DNA of 6,140 nucleotides from assembly GCA_003157225.1 (NCBI GenBank), contig PMIZ01000233.1, positions 1 to 6,140 on the forward strand. The letters run 5' to 3'. The DNA is from Actinomycetota bacterium. Its GTDB lineage: Bacteria > Actinomycetota > Thermoleophilia > RBG-16-64-13. How positions within the stretch are numbered: the stretch's first letter is position 1; every line of letters begins with the position of its first letter. Shown piece after piece: positions 1 through 6,140 of this stretch. The position numbers and the translations under genes are program-made. Under the pieces are notes generated by a model, which did not search any database, was not told the origin of the DNA, and worked only from the letters and a program-made list of their open reading frames with translations.

Positions 1-1339
1 ACGGGTCCTGGAAGATGATCTGGACCTTCCGCCGGAAATTCTTCAGCGCCTCGCCTTGGAACGCATGCAGGTCCTCTCCTTCGAACAACACCGTGCCGGA
101 GGTGGGCCTGTTGAGCGAAAGCACCGTGAAGGCGGTGCTCGTCTTCCCGCAGCCGCTCTCCCCCACCAAGCCCAGCGTCTCGCCCCGTCTGATGTGGAAA
201 CTCACACCGTCGACGCTCTTGACGTCGGCCACCTTGCGCTTCAACAGCCCTCGCGTGACCGGGAAGTACATCTTGAGATCGCGAACCTCAACCAGAGGTT
301 CATCAGACAGGCAGCGCGTTCCCGGCGCCCCGCACTCCACGGCGGCCGTCTCGGGCGGCCTGCTCTCGAGATCCACGCAGCATGCGACCTGATGCTCGCC
401 GCCCACGTTCCTGAGCGCGGGCCACGGCTCGGTGTCACACCTGGCCTCGCGATACTTGCAGCGGGGCAGAAAGGCACAGGTCGGCGGGAGGTCGATCAAG
501 TTGGGTGGCATTCCCTCGATAGGAATGAGCTTGCTCCCCTGTTCCTCATTCAAGCGGGGCACGCTGTTCAGCAGGCCCCTCGTGTACGGATGACACGGGT
601 CGCCAAAGATCTCTTTGGATGTGCCCGACTCGATCACCCGGCCGGCGTACATCACGTAGATGCGATGAGCATAGCGGGCTACCACCCCAAGATTGTGAGT
701 CACGATAACCAGAGAGCTCCCGACGCTCTCTGAAAGGCTTTGCATGAGGTCGAGCAACTGGGCCTGGGTCGTGACGTCGAGCGCGGTGGTCGGCTCATCC
801 GCGATAAGCAATCTGGGGTTGCACGACAAGCCCATGGCGATCATCACCCGCTGTCTCATGCCGCCCGAGAACTGATGCGGGTAGTCTTTCAAACGGGCCT
901 CGGGTGCCGGGATCCCTACCATGGTAAGAAGCTCTACAGCTCGACTGCGCGCCTCTTGGCCGGTCATTCCCAGGTGCAACTGGACGACGCCTGTGATCTG
1001 ACGGCCGATGGTGAGTACCGGGTTGAGCGACGTCATGGGCTCCTGAAAGACCATCGCGATCTTTCCACCCCGCACGGAGCGCATCTCCGGACCGTTCGGC
1101 CGATACTCGAGAAGGTCCTGCCCCTGGAAGATCACCCGGCCTCCGACGATCTTTCCCGGCGGTGAGATGAGCTGCAGAACAGACAGCATGGTGACGCTCT
1201 TGCCGCAGCCCGATTCGCCCACGATGCCCACGGTCTCGTTCTCGTGAATGTCAAGGTGGACACCGTTGACCGCTTTGAGTACACCCGCTTCGGTCCTGAA
1301 GTGCGTGTGCAGGTCCTCGATCTCCAGCAGCTTCGTCAT
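1..1339 (-). CDS. Fused DppD-DppF-type ABC importer ATPase, two nucleotide-binding domains (3' end outside window)
   Basis: This is the cytoplasmic ATPase that would power the importer formed with the two permeases upstream. The frame is open for 446 codons from ATG 1339 to the window edge, with no internal stop. Domain 1 has Walker A GESGCGKS (residues 41-48), Q-loop Gln99, signature FSGGMRQR (157-164), Walker B LLIADEP (177-183) and H-loop His215, the last in THNLGVV where Asp is more usual than Asn. It is followed by the oligopeptide-transporter C-terminal extension (HPYTRGLL, 250-257) with cysteines 288, 294, 301 and 320/321. After a short linker, domain 2 begins near residue 348 with the DppF-like [13 protein letters not shown], Walker A GESGCGKT (393-400) and Q-loop IIFQDP at the edge. 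OppD/DppD and OppF/DppF are usually separate genes; one-chain versions such as GsiA and YejF are known. The start lies 7 bases after the permease stop, so coupled translation is likely. The family is certain; the substrate is unknown. Confidence 0.95.
   Translation of the reverse strand, partial: MTKLLEIEDLHTHFRTEAGVLKAVNGVHLDIHENETVGIVGESGCGKSVTMLSVLQLISPPGKIVGGRVIFQGQDLLEYRPNGPEMRSVRGGKIAMVFQEPMTSLNPVLTIGRQITGVVQLHLGMTGQEARSRAVELLTMVGIPAPEARLKDYPHQFSGGMRQRVMIAMGLSCNPRLLIADEPTTALDVTTQAQLLDLMQSLSESVGSSLVIVTHNLGVVARYAHRIYVMYAGRVIESGTSKEIFGDPCHPYTRGLLNSVPRLNEEQGSKLIPIEGMPPNLIDLPPTCAFLPRCKYREARCDTEPWPALRNVGGEHQVACCVDLESRPPETAAVECGAPGTRCLSDEPLVEVRDLKMYFPVTRGLLKRKVADVKSVDGVSFHIRRGETLGLVGESGCGKTSTAFTVLSLNRPTSGTVLFEGEDLHAFQGEALKNFRRKVQIIFQDP
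377..478 (-). other. Four-cysteine motif in the C-terminal extension of the first ATPase domain (possible [4Fe-4S] site)
   Basis: Residues 288-321 of the fused ATPase carry Cys288, Cys294, Cys301 and a Cys320-Cys321 pair, giving spacing C-x5-C-x6-C-x18/19-C. This is the position where DppD/OppD proteins carry conserved cysteines, and some of these have been reported to bind a [4Fe-4S] cluster. What is seen is only the cysteine spacing; cluster binding is inferred from the family. Two further cysteines (336 and 343) lie in the linker before domain 2 and have no obvious role. Confidence 0.55.
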
Positions 1340-1349
1340 GGCTCCCCTA
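1340..1349 (-). promoter_or_regulatory. Ribosome binding site overlapping the permease stop codon
   Basis: On the minus strand the DppC-type permease stop TAG (1349-1347) runs directly into GGGGAGCC and then ATG. The purine-rich AGGGGAG thus shares bases with the stop codon. It sits only 2 to 4 bases from the start, closer than usual, so ribosomes finishing the permease probably reinitiate here. Confidence 0.55.
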
Positions 1350-2261
1350 AAGAGTGCCGCGCAGACGAGGATCAAGGGCGTCTCGCAATCCGTCGCCGAC
1401 CATATTGAAGGCGAAGACCACCAGCATCAGGGCCAACCCTGGAGCAAAGGCCAGCAATGGGCTCGAAGTGAGGTACTGCTGCCCGTCCGCGACCATGTTC
1501 CCCCACGTCGCGGTCGGCGGGCTGATCCCCAGGCCAAGGTAGCTAAGACCCGCCTCCGCAAGGACCGCTCCCCCGATCATCATCGTCATGAGAACGATGT
1601 AAGGGGGGAAGCTATTCGGCAGGATCCTGCGCAACATGATGCGCGACCGCCGCGCTCCCGCGGCTCTCGCCGCCGTCACATAGTCGCTCTCCTTGAGCGC
1701 GAGGACTTGAGCGCACATCAACCTGATGTAGACCGGAAGCATGCTGATGGTGAGCGCGATCATGAGGTTCCCTAGGCCGCCTCCCATCAGGGCGATAAGG
1801 ATCAGAGCCAGAAGGATCATCGGGAAGGCCATGAGCGCATCGGTGCAGCGCATGATCAGCGCTCTCATCCATCCGCCCATGAAGCCAGCCACGAGGCCAA
1901 GCAGGCCACCGACGATCGAGGCGAAGAAGACCACCCCGACCCCGATGATCAGCGAGATGCGGGCGCCGTAAACGACCCGGCTGAGCGTGTCCCTTCCCAG
2001 AGCATCGGTGCCCAGGAGGTGAGCGGCGCTCGGGGCTCGCATGGAATTGCCCACGTCGACGACGTTGGGATCGTGTGGCGCGATCCAGGGCGCGAAGAGG
2101 GCCACGACCACGAAGACCACAATGACCACCAAGCCGAACGCCACGACAGGGCGGCCGAGGAACACTCTCGCGAAGCGCCGGAATTCACGGGCCCGGGGAG
2201 AGAGTTCCGCGAGGACTCTCGGGTGGTCGATGTGCGCGTCTGCGGTGGTCACAGGCCTCAT
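1347..2261 (-). CDS. DppC/OppC-type ABC transporter permease
   Basis: This is an inner-membrane permease of a peptide/nickel-class importer, expected to pair with the DppB-type protein encoded just upstream. It is 304 residues, typical for the family. A basic N-terminal tail leads to a membrane segment at about 38-60, followed by the DppC hallmark HLLGTDALGRD (81-91) before the core transmembrane domain (about 103-290). The cytoplasmic EAA loop that docks on the ATPase is SDYVTAARAAGARRSR (192-207), continuing to RILPN. The family segment EAGLSYLGLGISPP (236-249) and the C-terminal GDGLRDALDPRLRG are also present. The ATG lies 4 bases after the DppB-type stop, with no well-spaced Shine-Dalgarno (only CGGG between them), so translation probably depends on coupling. 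A GTG three codons downstream is a weaker alternative start. Substrate cannot be read from the sequence. Confidence 0.95.
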   Translation of the reverse strand: MRPVTTADAHIDHPRVLAELSPRAREFRRFARVFLGRPVVAFGLVVIVVFVVVALFAPWIAPHDPNVVDVGNSMRAPSAAHLLGTDALGRDTLSRVVYGARISLIIGVGVVFFASIVGGLLGLVAGFMGGWMRALIMRCTDALMAFPMILLALILIALMGGGLGNLMIALTISMLPVYIRLMCAQVLALKESDYVTAARAAGARRSRIMLRRILPNSFPPYIVLMTMMIGGAVLAEAGLSYLGLGISPPTATWGNMVADGQQYLTSSPLLAFAPGLALMLVVFAFNMVGDGLRDALDPRLRGTL

Positions 2262-2265
2262 CCCG

Positions 2266-3222
2266 CTACGTGTACCGGATGCGAGGGTCGATCCAGAGGT
2301 ACGCGATGTCGGTTATGAGATTCACGAGCAGGATCATGGCAGCAACGATGAGCGCGATTGCTTGAACGTACGGGTAGTCCTGGCTCACGACCGAGGTCAC
2401 TGCCAAGCGGCCCATCCCCGGGATGTTGAACACGCTCTCGACGAGGACGTCGCCGCCCAGGACTATCCCCAGGTTGATGCCGGACAGGGTGAGTATGGGG
2501 ATGAGAGCGTTCTTCAGCGCATGCTGGACCACGACCGCCCGCTCCCGCAGCCCCGTCGACCAGGCCGTGCGGATGAAGTCCTGCCGCATCACCTCGAGCA
2601 TGCTCGATCGTGTCTGCCGCGCAGTCGCGGCGAGGGGGAAGATGGCGATGCACAACACCGGCATGATCGTCTGCTTCACACTCGTGACGAGACCCTGTGT
2701 GGGCCAGGTGAACCCGCCCACAGGCAACCAGTGAAGATAGATTGAGAAGACGTAGATCATCATCACGCCCAGCCAGAAGATGGGCAGGGTGGTGCCGATG
2801 TTTGACAAGCTCGTGAGAACAGTGTCGAGCCACGTTCCTCGTCGAACCGCACACACGACGCCGACGGCGGTGCCGAGGGCCGTCCCGATCAGGAACCCCA
2901 AGAGACCGATGTACATAGTGATCGGCAGCGCATGCTTGATCCGGTCGGACACCGGGCTGCCGTAGAGTATCGAGTCCCCGAGGTCACCGTGGAGAAGGCC
3001 CCCGACCCAGGCGACGTACTGGACCGGCAGGGGCCGGTCCAGTCCCTTCTCATGGCGCAGCGCTTGGACCTGAGCCGCGCTCACTTGGCCTTGTTGGCTG
3101 GAGGTCAGGTACATGCGGATCGGGTCACCGGGGAGGAGCCGCATGGCCAGGAACACCCCGATGGTGACGATGACCAGCACGACGAGCACCTGGAAGACTC
3201 GTTTGACTACGTATGTCGGCAT
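2266..3222 (-). CDS. DppB/OppB-type ABC transporter permease
   Basis: This is the second inner-membrane permease of the importer, partner of the DppC-type subunit. It is 318 residues with about six membrane segments (roughly 9-29, 101-125, 137-162, 184-203, 238-262 and 285-310). Family marks are the N-terminal YVVKRVFQVLVVL, the RLLPGDP motif (28-34), the large periplasmic region with HGDLGDSI (78-85), the EAA loop EVMRQDFIRTAWSTGLRER (210-228), and VFNIPGMGRLAV (264-275) with QDYP (281-284). The C-terminus DPRIRYT is also typical. An in-frame TAA lies 21 bases before the ATG with no other start codon between, so the start is fixed. The Shine-Dalgarno is poor, which could hold permease synthesis below that of the binding protein. 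It follows the binding-protein gene by 56 bases and overlaps nothing. Confidence 0.95.
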   Translation of the reverse strand: MPTYVVKRVFQVLVVLVIVTIGVFLAMRLLPGDPIRMYLTSSQQGQVSAAQVQALRHEKGLDRPLPVQYVAWVGGLLHGDLGDSILYGSPVSDRIKHALPITMYIGLLGFLIGTALGTAVGVVCAVRRGTWLDTVLTSLSNIGTTLPIFWLGVMMIYVFSIYLHWLPVGGFTWPTQGLVTSVKQTIMPVLCIAIFPLAATARQTRSSMLEVMRQDFIRTAWSTGLRERAVVVQHALKNALIPILTLSGINLGIVLGGDVLVESVFNIPGMGRLAVTSVVSQDYPYVQAIALIVAAMILLVNLITDIAYLWIDPRIRYT

Positions 3223-3262
3223 TGCTTCGGGCCTGTGGGCTTACGAGTTCACCGCGCCGTCT

Positions 3263-3281
3263 TGACCCTGTCTGCGGGTCA
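3263..3281 (-). promoter_or_regulatory. Intercistronic hairpin at the solute-binding protein stop codon
   Basis: On the transcript the stop codon itself starts a perfect 6-bp stem, UGACCC pairing with GGGUCA across a 7-base loop (GCAGACA). No run of U follows (AGACGGCGCGG), so it does not look like an intrinsic terminator. Hairpins just after binding-protein genes are known in other import operons to protect the upstream mRNA from 3' decay and keep the binding protein in excess over the permeases; that role here is inferred. The rest of the 56-base gap (3223-3278) shows no promoter or clear structure. Confidence 0.4.
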
Positions 3282-5132
3282 CTTGTTCAGCCACGTCTGC
3301 TCGATCGAGAAGGAGGCTCCTCCACCTCGCGTCCCCAGCCCGGTGTTCATCACGTACGCCTGCAGGGCGCAACCCGTGGCCGACTGCATGCAGAACAGCG
3401 GAGAGGCATCCGTCAGCATGAGGTTCGTGACGGCCCGGACCTTGTCGACCTCAGCATCCTTGGAGGTGTTTGCGGCGATAAGGGCGTTCTGCAGGTCGGT
3501 GCTCCTGCCCCAATTCAATCCCACCAAGTTGAACATGAAGTTGAGGCCGCCAACGAAGCTCGGATCTATGGCGGGCACGCCCATCATCATGACTGCATTG
3601 GCCGTCCATTTGCCCGGGTTGCAGTAGGAGAAGAACTTCCCGGCATCCGGGGTCTCGAGTGCGGCTTTGATGCCTATCGCCTGCCAGTAGCCCTGCACGG
3701 CCACGGCGAGATTCGTGTTGGCGCCCATGGGGCTCATGATGAGAGTGGTGTCGAAGCCGTTCGGGTAACCCGCTTCTGCCAGCATCTGCTTGGCCTTCGC
3801 CACATCATAGGGACGCGGATTGACGGCGCTCGCATCATATGCCGTCGTGCTTTGAGGCGGTATCTGATCGATCGCGTTGATGAACCCATAGCCGAGCCCT
3901 TTTGTGATCGCCGCGGTATCGAGCGCGTATTGAGCCGCTTCGCGGACCTCTTTGTTGGCCCACGGCGAGCCGGGGGTGGTGGTGTCCGGGAAAAGAAGGA
4001 CATTGGTGTCGTTCTGCATCTGGAGGTTCATGCCCTTGGCCTTAAGGTCGGCGGCGGCCTGGCCCGGCTCTATCGACACAGCCCAGTCCGCGTCTCCGGC
4101 AAGCATCATCGACTGTCGTTGGTTGATACTGTCGGCGAAGATGAAGTCGACCTCATCGAGATAGGGGAGCTTGGTCCCCGCGTCGCCCTTCTTCCAATAG
4201 TCGGGGTTCTTCACGAACTTGATGTTCGCCCCCTGCGACATGCTCGCGAATTTGAACGGCCCTGTTCCGACCGGATTCGCCTTCATCCAGTCCAGACCGT
4301 TCTTGTCGTAGGCGGCTTTCGACACCATCGATACTAGGGTCGCGGCATCGGCGAAACCGGCCACCGTCTGGTTGCTCCAGCTCTTCAAATCGACCCTGAC
4401 GGTATAGGGGTCGACCACCTCGACAGAGGACCAGGTAGCCACCCCGCTCGCGGGCGCTCCGCCGCCGCTGGACGACACGCCGCCGGTAGGCGGGGCCCCA
4501 CTTGCTCCTGCCGGCGCAGTCGCGCCGGCGGGAGGAGCTCCCGACGATGTCGTGGATGGACTTGCTCCAGCCGGAGTTGCGGCTCCAGCGGTTGTGGCGA
4601 GCGGGCCACCCGCTGCGCCCGCGGGAGGAGCCCCTGCGCCCGACGGAGGAGCCCCTGCGCCCGCAGGCGGAGCGCCGGCCGGTGGAGCGCTTTGAGCGGC
4701 GAGGAATTGATCCAGGTTCCACTTGACCACGTCGGCATTCAGGTCACTGCCATCGTGGAACTTGACGCCCTGACGAATCTTGAAGGTGATCGACTTGAGG
4801 TCGTCGGAGACTGAATACGATTCAGCCAGCCAAGGAACGACGTTGCCCTTGCTGTCTTGGCGCAGGAGAGTCTCCAGGCAGACCTGTAGTATGGACCCCG
4901 AGGCGCTGTTGCCCATCGAAGCCGGCCACCCTATGATCGGGGTGGGACTCGGGAAGGCGATCCTCAGTGTCCCGCCGTACTTCGGTGCACCCGAACTGAC
5001 GGAGGACGCGGGACCGGATGTGGTACTCACCGAGCTTCCGGTTGTTACGGTCGTCTTGGTACTGGCACACGCCGCCGTGACAAGAACCAAGGCGAGCATG
5101 ACCATCAAGCAGAGGCACAGAGACTTTTTCAT
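3279..5132 (-). CDS. Extracellular solute-binding lipoprotein, peptide/nickel class (SBP_bac_5), with an Ala/Pro/Gly-rich insertion
   Basis: This is the ligand-capturing subunit of the importer. It is 617 residues, long for the family (about 500-550). The N-terminus MKK plus a hydrophobic stretch ends in VTAAC, a plausible lipobox with Cys22 as lipidated residue. A Ser/Thr-rich tether (24-48) leads to the fold at KYGGTLRIAF (51-60). Family motifs follow in order: LETLLRQDSKGNVVPWLAESYSV (86-108), FKIRQGVKFHDGSDLNADVV (117-136), SSVEVVDPYTVRVDLK (235-250), PVGTGPFKF (287-295), NPDYWKKG (309-316), REAAQYALD (397-405) and AKQMLAEAGYPNGF (447-460). Residues 148-232 are a low-complexity insertion between the second and third of these. 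Cys581 and Cys588 could form a disulfide. A strong Shine-Dalgarno, AAGGAGG, lies 9 bases before the ATG. The ligand is unknown: relatives bind peptides, nickel complexes, sugars or other small molecules. Confidence 0.95.
   Translation of the reverse strand: MKKSLCLCLMVMLALVLVTAACASTKTTVTTGSSVSTTSGPASSVSSGAPKYGGTLRIAFPSPTPIIGWPASMGNSASGSILQVCLETLLRQDSKGNVVPWLAESYSVSDDLKSITFKIRQGVKFHDGSDLNADVVKWNLDQFLAAQSAPPAGAPPAGAGAPPSGAGAPPAGAAGGPLATTAGAATPAGASPSTTSSGAPPAGATAPAGASGAPPTGGVSSSGGGAPASGVATWSSVEVVDPYTVRVDLKSWSNQTVAGFADAATLVSMVSKAAYDKNGLDWMKANPVGTGPFKFASMSQGANIKFVKNPDYWKKGDAGTKLPYLDEVDFIFADSINQRQSMMLAGDADWAVSIEPGQAAADLKAKGMNLQMQNDTNVLLFPDTTTPGSPWANKEVREAAQYALDTAAITKGLGYGFINAIDQIPPQSTTAYDASAVNPRPYDVAKAKQMLAEAGYPNGFDTTLIMSPMGANTNLAVAVQGYWQAIGIKAALETPDAGKFFSYCNPGKWTANAVMMMGVPAIDPSFVGGLNFMFNLVGLNWGRSTDLQNALIAANTSKDAEVDKVRAVTNLMLTDASPLFCMQSATGCALQAYVMNTGLGTRGGGASFSIEQTWLNK
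4437..4691 (-). repeat. Ala/Pro/Gly/Ser/Thr low-complexity block encoding residues 148-232 of the binding protein
   Basis: The encoded stretch is almost only Ala, Pro, Gly, Ser, Thr and Val, with no charged residue and no aromatic residue. It starts with APPAG-type repeats and continues with degenerate forms such as GAPPAGA, TPAGAS and GAPPTGG. It is in frame, and conserved SBP_bac_5 motifs resume on both sides (DVVKWNLDQFL before, WSSVEVVDPYTV after). It therefore replaces a short surface loop rather than breaking the gene. It is probably disordered and exposed outside the membrane. Boundaries are accurate to a few residues. Confidence 0.85.
4611..4688 (-). repeat. 21-bp tandem repeat, three units plus a partial one, encoding APP(A/S)GA(G/A)
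   Basis: Residues 154-174 are three consecutive heptads, APPAGAG, APPSGAG and APPAGAA, preceded by a partial unit APPAG (149-153). At DNA level (plus strand) the 21-base units start at 4615, 4636 and 4657. The first two differ at only two positions and the third is more diverged. Near identity of adjacent units suggests recent slippage or unequal exchange. The length is a multiple of three, so copy changes keep the frame. Confidence 0.85.
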
Positions 5133-5141
5133 GACAGACTC

Positions 5142-5148
5142 CCTCCTT
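5142..5148 (-). promoter_or_regulatory. Strong Shine-Dalgarno of the binding-protein gene, overlapping the oxidoreductase stop codon
   Basis: The minus strand reads AAGGAGG here, 9 bases before ATG 5132, which fixes that start. Its two leading A residues are also the last two bases of the oxidoreductase TAA (5149-5147). It is the best ribosome binding site in the window, in line with the need for excess binding protein. Confidence 0.85.
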
Positions 5149-6140
5149 ATCCCTCGACCCAGGCATCAAAACGCAGACCGGCCCCCTCGTCATACGAGCG
5201 GCTGAACGCTTCCGGATAGACACGGTTCCACTCGTCCAGCTGGGCCTCGCTGACCTTTGCCACTTCGACCAGAAAGCTCGAAACGGCCATCCCGGTGGCG
5301 TTCTTGGACGTAGTCTTGTGCGGCGTGATTGTGTTGATGGCGCCGCCGCGATCCAGCCACCCGGGAATGATGGGATCGTAGCGGGCACCGTGGTCCATGG
5401 AGATGGCGCCGGCCATGACGCGCTCGGAGACGTACGCGCCGCCGAGAACGACGCCCCGCTCGTTGTACACCTGGACGATATCGCCGTCCGCGATGCCTCG
5501 AGCGACTGCATCCTCGGGGTTCAGCCAACACGGCTCGTACTGATACCCATCAAAGCCTCTGACCTTGCCCGTTGGGAGCTCGCGAGTCCAGGTGATGTCA
5601 TCTCCCTGCGCGTGCATACGCCAGCGCGGGTGATTCGACAGCACGAGCAGCGGATATTGCTGCGCCCGATCGCTCGACATACGTTCGTCGTGACTCTCGC
5701 CCTTCTCGATCCACTTGGGCAGGGGCGGCCGCTCAACGTCATCCGGGAAGTGATCGGCCAGTCTGCCCGAGTAGAACTCGATGAGCCCCGAGGGGGTCTC
5801 GAGCGGGAAGTTCTCCGGGTCTTCGTAGAAGCCCCGGAGCCCGACCGGCTTCGACTTCCAGTCGGGGTCGGTCGGGATGACGAAGTAGCCCTTCTCAACG
5901 AGCTGCTCGTATGAGCACAGGTCGGCGATGTCCGAGCCCTTGAGGATTAGCTCCTTCTTCTCGTCCACGGTCTGGCCGCCGGTGTACTCGTCGAGCAGGC
6001 CTAACTTTTCGGCGATGAGACAGACCGCCTCGTAGTCACTCTTGGCCTCGCCCACCGGCTCGATGATCCGCTTTTCGTCGATGACTATCGGGAACTGGCC
6101 GTTTCCGCTGTCCGCACCGATGTCGTTGTTCTCGAACTTG
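5147..6140 (-). CDS. Molybdopterin-dependent oxidoreductase, DMSO-reductase superfamily, C-terminal part (5' end outside window)
   Basis: The C-terminal 330 residues are visible, with the frame open to the window edge; GTG 6055 is an internal codon, since the frame continues upstream through KFENNDIGADSGNGQFPIVI. Early residues include RIIEPVGEAKSDYEAV and IAEKLG, typical of the substrate-domain end in this superfamily. LETPSGLIEFYS follows. From about YPLLVLSNHPRWRMHAQGDD onward comes the molybdopterin dinucleotide-binding beta-barrel domain, with LNPEDAVARGIADGDIVQVY, NERGVVLGGAYVSERV, MDHGARYDPI, DRGGAINTITPH and TSKNATGMAVSSFLVEV. From memory this pattern is closest to transhydroxylase large subunits, acetylene hydratase and catechol dehydroxylases rather than nitrate or formate enzymes. 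The iron-sulfur site, metal ligand and any Tat signal lie outside the window, so reaction, location and subfamily stay uncertain. The stop is 14 bases before the binding-protein gene, implying cotranscription. No small ferredoxin-like subunit follows it. Confidence 0.92.
   Translation of the reverse strand, partial: KFENNDIGADSGNGQFPIVIDEKRIIEPVGEAKSDYEAVCLIAEKLGLLDEYTGGQTVDEKKELILKGSDIADLCSYEQLVEKGYFVIPTDPDWKSKPVGLRGFYEDPENFPLETPSGLIEFYSGRLADHFPDDVERPPLPKWIEKGESHDERMSSDRAQQYPLLVLSNHPRWRMHAQGDDITWTRELPTGKVRGFDGYQYEPCWLNPEDAVARGIADGDIVQVYNERGVVLGGAYVSERVMAGAISMDHGARYDPIIPGWLDRGGAINTITPHKTTSKNATGMAVSSFLVEVAKVSEAQLDEWNRVYPEAFSRSYDEGAGLRFDAWVEG

Noticed and set aside
241..477. Minus-strand 78-codon frame across the ATPase linker, considered as a separate small gene or a frameshift
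   Set aside because: Checking codon by codon shows the main ATPase frame runs through this region with no stop and the cysteine motif and domain 2 start in that frame, so no frameshift is needed.
56..1165. Plus-strand open frames at 56-733 and 740-1165
   Set aside because: They are antisense to the fused ATPase, whose Walker, signature and Q-loop motifs fix the coding frame. The composition is shadow-like and no domain is recognisable.
2041..2745. Plus-strand open frame of 234 codons across the permease junction
   Set aside because: It is antisense to two intact permease genes, and its Asp/His/Arg-rich translation mirrors the hydrophobic codons on the other strand.
2258..2854. Minus-strand 198-codon frame inside the DppB-type permease
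   Set aside because: It is an alternative frame of a gene with all family motifs in the other frame; the His/Arg/Pro-rich product shows no membrane segments.
3223..3278. Intrinsic terminator or internal promoter between the binding-protein and permease genes
   Set aside because: The hairpin is short and lacks a U-tract, and no convincing -35/-10 pair is seen in the gap.
3213..4337. Long plus-strand open frame (374 codons) opposite the solute-binding protein gene
   Set aside because: It lies fully antisense to a gene with clear family motifs, its translation shows Arg/His/Gly/Val-rich composition typical of antisense frames in GC-rich DNA, and it has no recognisable domain.
4437..4691. CRISPR array or mobile-element insertion suggested by the repeats
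   Set aside because: The repeats are directly adjacent without unique spacers, remain in the reading frame, and have no terminal inverted repeats or target duplications.

Overview
The window is a GC-rich bacterial chromosome fragment in which every convincing gene lies on the minus strand, in one tightly packed transcription unit that runs off both ends. Read in the direction of transcription (right to left), it holds: the C-terminal 330 residues of a molybdopterin (DMSO-reductase superfamily) oxidoreductase; a lipoprotein-type extracellular solute-binding protein of the peptide/nickel class (SBP_bac_5); a DppB/OppB-type permease; a DppC/OppC-type permease; and an ATPase in which a DppD-type and a DppF-type nucleotide-binding domain are fused in one frame. 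The ATPase is cut by the window edge at the Q-loop of its second domain.

The junctions are 14, 56, 4 and 7 bases, with no convincing promoter or intrinsic terminator in any of them. The whole block is therefore most simply read as one operon. The oxidoreductase stop codon overlaps the strong Shine-Dalgarno of the solute-binding protein gene. The one larger gap (56 bp, after the binding-protein gene) starts with a 6-bp perfect hairpin at the stop codon, a plausible intercistronic mRNA element.

The oxidoreductase tail resembles, from memory of the family, the branch containing pyrogallol-phloroglucinol transhydroxylase large subunits, acetylene hydratase and gut actinobacterial catechol dehydroxylases. 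Its coupling to a complete peptide-class ABC importer suggests an uptake-plus-reductive-metabolism unit, perhaps for an aromatic or other small organic substrate. This is inference: the substrate cannot be read from sequence.

The organism is probably an anaerobe. The Ser/Thr-rich linker after a lipobox cysteine, the high GC and the type of molybdoenzyme point weakly to an anaerobic actinobacterium (Coriobacteriia-like or a related deep lineage).

The most unusual single feature is an ~85-residue Ala/Pro/Gly/Ser/Thr low-complexity block, partly built of a 21-bp tandem repeat, inserted inside the folded domain of the solute-binding protein. The plus-strand open frames are antisense shadows of these GC-rich genes.
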